Source: JAGQTE01 sp964648005
GTDB lineage: Bacteria; Actinomycetota; Acidimicrobiia; Acidimicrobiales; Acidimicrobilacustridaceae
Reading direction: 5' to 3'
DNA: 8,322 nucleotides
Assembly: GCA_964648005.1 (NCBI GenBank)
Contig: CAZYKR010000201.1
Coordinates: 1-8,322 of the forward strand
Part shown: piece after piece, positions 6,106 to 8,322 of the stretch
How the letters are laid out: every line of letters begins with the position of its first letter
Numbering within the stretch: position 1 is the first letter of the stretch
Translations under genes and position numbers: made by a program
Notes under the pieces: model-generated
What the model was told of the DNA's origin: nothing
Seen by the model: the letters and a program-made list of their open reading frames with translations, nothing else
Database searches by the model: none

Positions 6106-6420
6106 TCAGGACTCGCTCGGCGCGGCCTCTGCGGCGGCCGCCGCCGGGACGACCTCGTCGTCCTCGGGGATGCCCAAGTCCCAATCGAGGATCAGGTGCT
6201 CGCGCTCGGCGTCTCGCACCACGCGCTCGCGGTTGCGGCGGAACTGCGGATCGTGCGCCGGCAACAGCAGGAGGCGTGCCATGACTCGGTCGCGGAACCC
6301 GTCGATGACGTCCCGGTCGCCGGAGATGCCCCGCACCTCCCAGTGGGGGGCGACAGGCCCCAGGTAGATCACGCGGACGTGGCCCTTGGGCGGCTCGATC
6401 GGCTCCTCGGTCATGGTCAT
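6106..6420 (-). CDS. Small conserved-looking protein of unknown function
   Basis: This is a 104-residue soluble protein. The core (about 13-80) alternates short strand-like and helix-like segments, with HVRVIYLGPVAPHWEVRG, then a charged arginine-rich helix (FRDRVMARLLLLP, FRRNRERVVRDAER) and HLILDWDLGIP. The C-terminus is an alanine-rich tail. No signal peptide, membrane helix or known catalytic motif is apparent, and I do not recognise the family. The gene starts 30 bp after the htrA stop and ends 64 bp before ppk, so it probably shares a transcript with htrA and perhaps ppk. Two in-frame ATGs (6420 and 6414) are equally possible starts; neither has a good ribosome site. It looks like a real gene because it fills the gap on the same strand and its composition is protein-like rather than the R/A/P-rich pattern of shadow frames. 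Confidence 0.7.
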   Translation of the reverse strand: MTMTEEPIEPPKGHVRVIYLGPVAPHWEVRGISGDRDVIDGFRDRVMARLLLLPAHDPQFRRNRERVVRDAEREHLILDWDLGIPEDDEVVPAAAAAEAAPSES

Positions 6421-6450
6421 CGTGACAGCGTACCCCTGCGACCCCGGCGC

Positions 6451-8031
6451 TCAGCCACCCGGCTCGGTGGTGCTGGTCGACGACTGCAGGTCCCGGCGGG
6501 ACCCGACCGTTGCCTCCAGGTCGAGGCGCTCGCCCCGACGCTCGACGGTGATCGTGATCGTGTCCCCGGGCTGGTGCTCGCGGATGGCAGCCACGACGTC
6601 GGAGCTGGTGGCGGTGGGCTCGTCGTCCACGGCCACGATGACGTCGCCGACGCGCAGGTCCGCCGCCGCGGCCGGGCTGCCGTCTTGGACCTCCTGCACG
6701 AAGGCACCGGTCGTGGCGTCGACCGAGTACTCCTCGAGCGTGGCGCTCGAGGTGTCGGCCACCGAGGTCGACGACACGCCGAGGAACGCCGTGTCGAGCG
6801 TGATGGTGGCCTTGCCGTCGCGGATGTCGTCGATGAGCGGACGGACCTTGTCGATCGGGATGGCGAAGCCGATGTTCTGGGCGTCCGAGATGATGGCGGT
6901 GTTGATGCCGACCACCTCGCCGGCGGCGTTGAGCAGCGGTCCGCCCGAGTTGCCGGGGTTGATGGCGGCGTCGGTCTGCAACAGGTTGCGCAGCGTCAGG
7001 TTCGGGGCCTGGATGGTGCGGTCCTTGGCCGACAGGATCCCCGTCGTGACCGTCGGCCGGCCGCCGAGGTTCAGCGCGTTGCCGATCGCCACCACGGCGT
7101 CGCCCACGGCGAGCGCATCCGACGAGCCCAGGGTGGCGGCGCGCAGATCCGCGGGCGGGTTCACGATCTGCACCAGGGCGACGTCGTCGTCGGGCATCGA
7201 GCCGACGAGCTCCGCCTGCACCTCGGTGCCGTCCGCCAGCGTCAAGGTGATGCCGCCCGTGGCGTTCACCACGTGGGCGTTGGTGAGCACGAGGCCGTCG
7301 TCGGAGATGATCACGCCCGTCCCGGCACCGCCGAACAGCGCCGACGGATCGCCTTCGCCGGTGTGCACCGACACCACGGATGCCTCGGTCTCGTCGAGGA
7401 TGCCGGCGACGTCGGGCACGGCCCCCGGCGCGGCGCTCGCCGCCGGTTGCGACGACCGAGGACTGCCGGCCGCCACGAAGACCAGTGAGGTGACCAACGC
7501 CGCCACGACGGCCGACACCAACCCGACCAACACGGCGAGGCGGGCGCCGGTGAGCGGCGGACGACCGGCGGCCGGCGGCACCGGGCCCGACCAGGGCTGC
7601 GGCGGGGCGCCCGGCGGCGGGCCGAACGCCGCGGGACCGGGGAACATACCGGTCGGCGGCACTGACGGCGGACCGGGCGGGCCTGCGGGCGGGCCGGGGG
7701 GACCCGACGGCGGGCCAGGCGCGACGCCGTAGGGCGCGGTGCCGGCCGGCGTCGACGGCGCCTGCCAGGGGTCGGCCGGACGCCACGTGTCGGTCCGGCG
7801 CCACGGGTCGGCGGCCGGGCCCGACGGCGGTGCCCACGGGTCACCCGGAGCCGGAGCGGTCGGAGCCGGAGCGGTCGGAGCCGGAGGCGGCGCACCGAAC
7901 GCGGGACGGGCACCGAGGTCGGTCTGCGACGGCGCCACAGGCGCACCAGCACCTCCCGACGTCGGTTCGGCGGGTGCCCTCGGCGCAGCGGGAGCGGTCG
8001 GTTCGTTCGGTTCGTCCACGCGGGCATCCAC
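6451..8031 (-). CDS. HtrA/DegP-family membrane-anchored serine protease with PDZ domain
   Basis: This is a 526-residue trypsin-like protease for quality control of exported proteins. The cytoplasmic N-terminus (about 1-160) is low-complexity, dominated by proline, alanine and glycine, with repeated DPW motifs and TAPAP repeats. One membrane helix (about 166-188) is followed by a linker and then the protease domain outside the membrane. The catalytic triad is H253 (TNAHVV), D283 (DDDVALVQI) and S362 (NPGNSGGP). A PDZ domain follows (about 410-515), including GSPAAAADLRVGDVIVAVDD. This layout matches mycobacterial PepD and other actinobacterial HtrA proteins. The start is uncertain: GTG at 8031 gives the longest form and GTG at 8019 is an alternative; neither has a strong ribosome site. 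The gene is first in the minus-strand series leading to ppk. In mycobacteria, HtrA-type proteases belong to the envelope stress response, which polyphosphate also influences. Confidence 0.92.
   Translation of the reverse strand: MDARVDEPNEPTAPAAPRAPAEPTSGGAGAPVAPSQTDLGARPAFGAPPPAPTAPAPTAPAPGDPWAPPSGPAADPWRRTDTWRPADPWQAPSTPAGTAPYGVAPGPPSGPPGPPAGPPGPPSVPPTGMFPGPAAFGPPPGAPPQPWSGPVPPAAGRPPLTGARLAVLVGLVSAVVAALVTSLVFVAAGSPRSSQPAASAAPGAVPDVAGILDETEASVVSVHTGEGDPSALFGGAGTGVIISDDGLVLTNAHVVNATGGITLTLADGTEVQAELVGSMPDDDVALVQIVNPPADLRAATLGSSDALAVGDAVVAIGNALNLGGRPTVTTGILSAKDRTIQAPNLTLRNLLQTDAAINPGNSGGPLLNAAGEVVGINTAIISDAQNIGFAIPIDKVRPLIDDIRDGKATITLDTAFLGVSSTSVADTSSATLEEYSVDATTGAFVQEVQDGSPAAAADLRVGDVIVAVDDEPTATSSDVVAAIREHQPGDTITITVERRGERLDLEATVGSRRDLQSSTSTTEPGG
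7846..7890. repeat. Three tandem 15-bp repeats in the htrA N-terminal coding region
   Basis: The plus-strand unit CGGAGCCGGAGCGGT occurs twice exactly (7846-7860 and 7861-7875), followed by a third unit that differs in its last bases (7876-7890). On the coding strand each unit adds five residues of the T-A-P-A-P pattern. The unit length is a multiple of three, so copy-number changes would keep the frame. Confidence 0.85.
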
Positions 8032-8056
8032 CAGCTCGTGTCGGGAGGTCGGGAGA

Positions 8057-8062
8057 ATGGTA
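8057..8062 (-). promoter_or_regulatory. Candidate -10 element of the htrA promoter
   Basis: TACCAT on the minus strand fits TAnnnT and would start a transcript near 8050, about 20 nt before the GTG at 8031. The -35 window about 17 bases upstream falls inside a perfect dyad at 8079-8096. Assigned from sequence only. Confidence 0.3.
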
Positions 8063-8078
8063 CCGATCGACTAGGCCG

Positions 8079-8096
8079 ATCCGGACCGCACCGGAT
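8079..8096. promoter_or_regulatory. Inverted repeat ATCCGG-N6-CCGGAT, candidate operator in the htrA/whiB divergent region
   Basis: Two perfect 6-bp arms are separated by six bases (ACCGCA), giving 12 bp centre-to-centre spacing, suitable for a dimeric regulator contacting adjacent major grooves. The dyad overlaps the expected -35 region of the htrA promoter candidate and abuts a possible TACCGT -10 (8096-8101) for the whiB-like gene, so one protein could control both directions. No factor can be named. Confidence 0.4.
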
Positions 8097-8120
8097 ACCG
8101 TGGTCGCATCCCTGACCCCC

Positions 8121-8142
8121 CTCCGGCACCTCGGCGCCGGAG
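8121..8142 (+). other. GC-rich hairpin in the whiB upstream region
   Basis: CTCCGGC (8121-8127) pairs with GCCGGAG (8136-8142) around an 8-base loop. If transcription starts near the TACCGT candidate, it lies at the 5' end of the whiB leader. There is no T-run, so a terminator is unlikely. Confidence 0.35.
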
Positions 8143-8163
8143 CAGGAACTTCCGCTGCGCTGG

Positions 8164-8198
8164 GAACCGAAGCACCCCTCGGTTCGTAGAAACCGAGG
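8164..8198 (+). promoter_or_regulatory. Mutually exclusive hairpins in the whiB leader
   Basis: Three short segments can pair in two ways. GAACCGA (8164-8170) pairs with TCGGTTC (8179-8185) in a 7-bp stem. Alternatively CCTCGGTT (8177-8184) pairs with AACCGAGG (8191-8198) in an 8-bp stem with a 6-base loop. The middle segment is shared, so only one stem can form at a time. The second stem ends nine bases before the GGAGG ribosome site of the whiB-like gene. The arrangement is attenuator-like, but there is no T-run or leader peptide that I can identify, so translational or stability control is more plausible than termination. Confidence 0.4.
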
Positions 8199-8207
8199 AA
8201 CCCAGAC

Positions 8208-8212
8208 GGAGG
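8208..8212 (+). promoter_or_regulatory. Ribosome binding site of the whiB-like gene
   Basis: GGAGG is four bases before the ATG at 8217. It is a strong site and fixes the start of the partial gene at the right edge. Confidence 0.6.
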
Positions 8213-8216
8213 ACCA

Positions 8217-8322
8217 ATGGACGACACCGAGTGGATGGCAAAGGGCAACTGCCGTTTCGAGCCGCCCGCGACGTTTTTCCCGAGCGATGGGGTTGGCGTG
8301 GAGATCGCCAAGCGCATCTGCG
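8217..8322 (+). CDS. WhiB-family iron-sulfur transcription regulator, N-terminal part
   Basis: The first 35 codons of a plus-strand gene are present; the rest lies beyond the right edge. The pattern is that of WhiB proteins: TEWMAKGNCRF, with C12 as the first cluster cysteine, then PPATFFPSDGVGVE with the family's FFP motif, then IAKRIC, whose C35 would be the second cysteine, normally the first of a C-x-x-C pair. WhiB proteins bind a [4Fe-4S] cluster through four cysteines and usually act with the primary sigma factor to control division, redox or stress genes in actinobacteria. The start is supported by GGAGG four bases upstream. The gene is divergent from htrA, with a 185-bp shared upstream region. 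The second cysteine pair and the G-[VI]-W-G-G turn cannot be seen, so the subfamily is not assignable. Confidence 0.88.
   Translation, partial: MDDTEWMAKGNCRFEPPATFFPSDGVGVEIAKRIC

Noticed and set aside
2215..7488. Very long open frames on the plus strand (658, 849 and 606 codons), overlapping the ppk, membrane protein, Nudix and htrA genes.
   Set aside because: They are antisense shadows caused by high GC at third codon positions. Their translations are rich in R, A, H, D, V and Q with no recognisable domain, while the minus-strand frames hold clear families.
6047..7837. A 596-codon minus-strand frame overlapping htrA.
   Set aside because: Its translation is an R/A/G/H-rich shadow of htrA and the small gene; the htrA frame carries the catalytic triad and PDZ domain.
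8145..8184. GGAAC and GGGAAC sequences before whiB that resemble -35 elements of SigE/SigR-type stress sigma factors.
   Set aside because: No CGTT/GTT -10 was found at the required spacing; the nearest GTT is about 14 bases away, too close for those classes.
8051..8322. A minus-strand frame (7841-8317) and plus-strand frames across the intergenic region.
   Set aside because: They run across the promoter region and oppose the WhiB-like start, with no ribosome site or recognisable product.

Overview
The window is high-GC DNA (about 70% by eye) with genes almost wall to wall. All complete genes lie on the minus strand, and one gene starts on the plus strand at the right end. It is most likely chromosomal DNA of an actinobacterium. 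The evidence is a WhiB-type start at the right edge (a family almost confined to Actinomycetota and their phages), an 11-bp-period GTTCACC box of the actinobacterial PhoP/RegX3 kind, and a MutT1-like Nudix gene next to ppk, as in mycobacteria. I lean towards Acidimicrobiia from the general look of the proteins, but this is an inference and was not tested.

Reading in the direction of minus-strand transcription (right to left), the first block is an HtrA/DegP-like membrane-anchored serine protease (8031-6451), a small unknown protein (6420-6106), polyphosphate kinase ppk (6041-3945), a single-domain MutT1-like Nudix hydrolase (3948-3472, overlapping ppk by 4 bp) and a multi-pass membrane protein of unknown function (3417-1993). 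Gaps are 64 bp or less, so much of this could be co-transcribed. The ppk upstream gap has its own promoter-like elements. The second block is pstB (1853-891), phoU (894-130, ATGA overlap) and the first 37 codons of a membrane-anchored protein that is probably a SenX3/PhoR-type sensor kinase (112-1, continuing outside). This is the phosphate-uptake ATPase, its regulator and the likely sensor. The transporter genes pstS, pstC and pstA are not upstream of pstB here.

The 139-bp gap before pstB holds three tandem 11-bp units that fit the actinobacterial PHO box. This predicts that pstB-phoU-kinase is an independent phosphate-starvation transcription unit. A single similar unit lies upstream of ppk, so phosphate uptake and polyphosphate synthesis may share a regulator, although one unit alone is weak evidence.

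At the right end, a 185-bp divergent intergenic region separates htrA from a plus-strand whiB-like gene (8217 onward, partial). It holds a perfect ATCCGG-N6-CCGGAT dyad near the putative htrA promoter, a GC-rich hairpin, and two mutually exclusive hairpins sharing one arm just before the whiB ribosome binding site.

I found no RNA genes, insertion sequences, CRISPR arrays or prophage genes, and no gene-free stretch longer than 300 bp. No clearly new defence or mobile system is visible. The novelty lies in regulatory DNA, gene order and two uncharacterised proteins.
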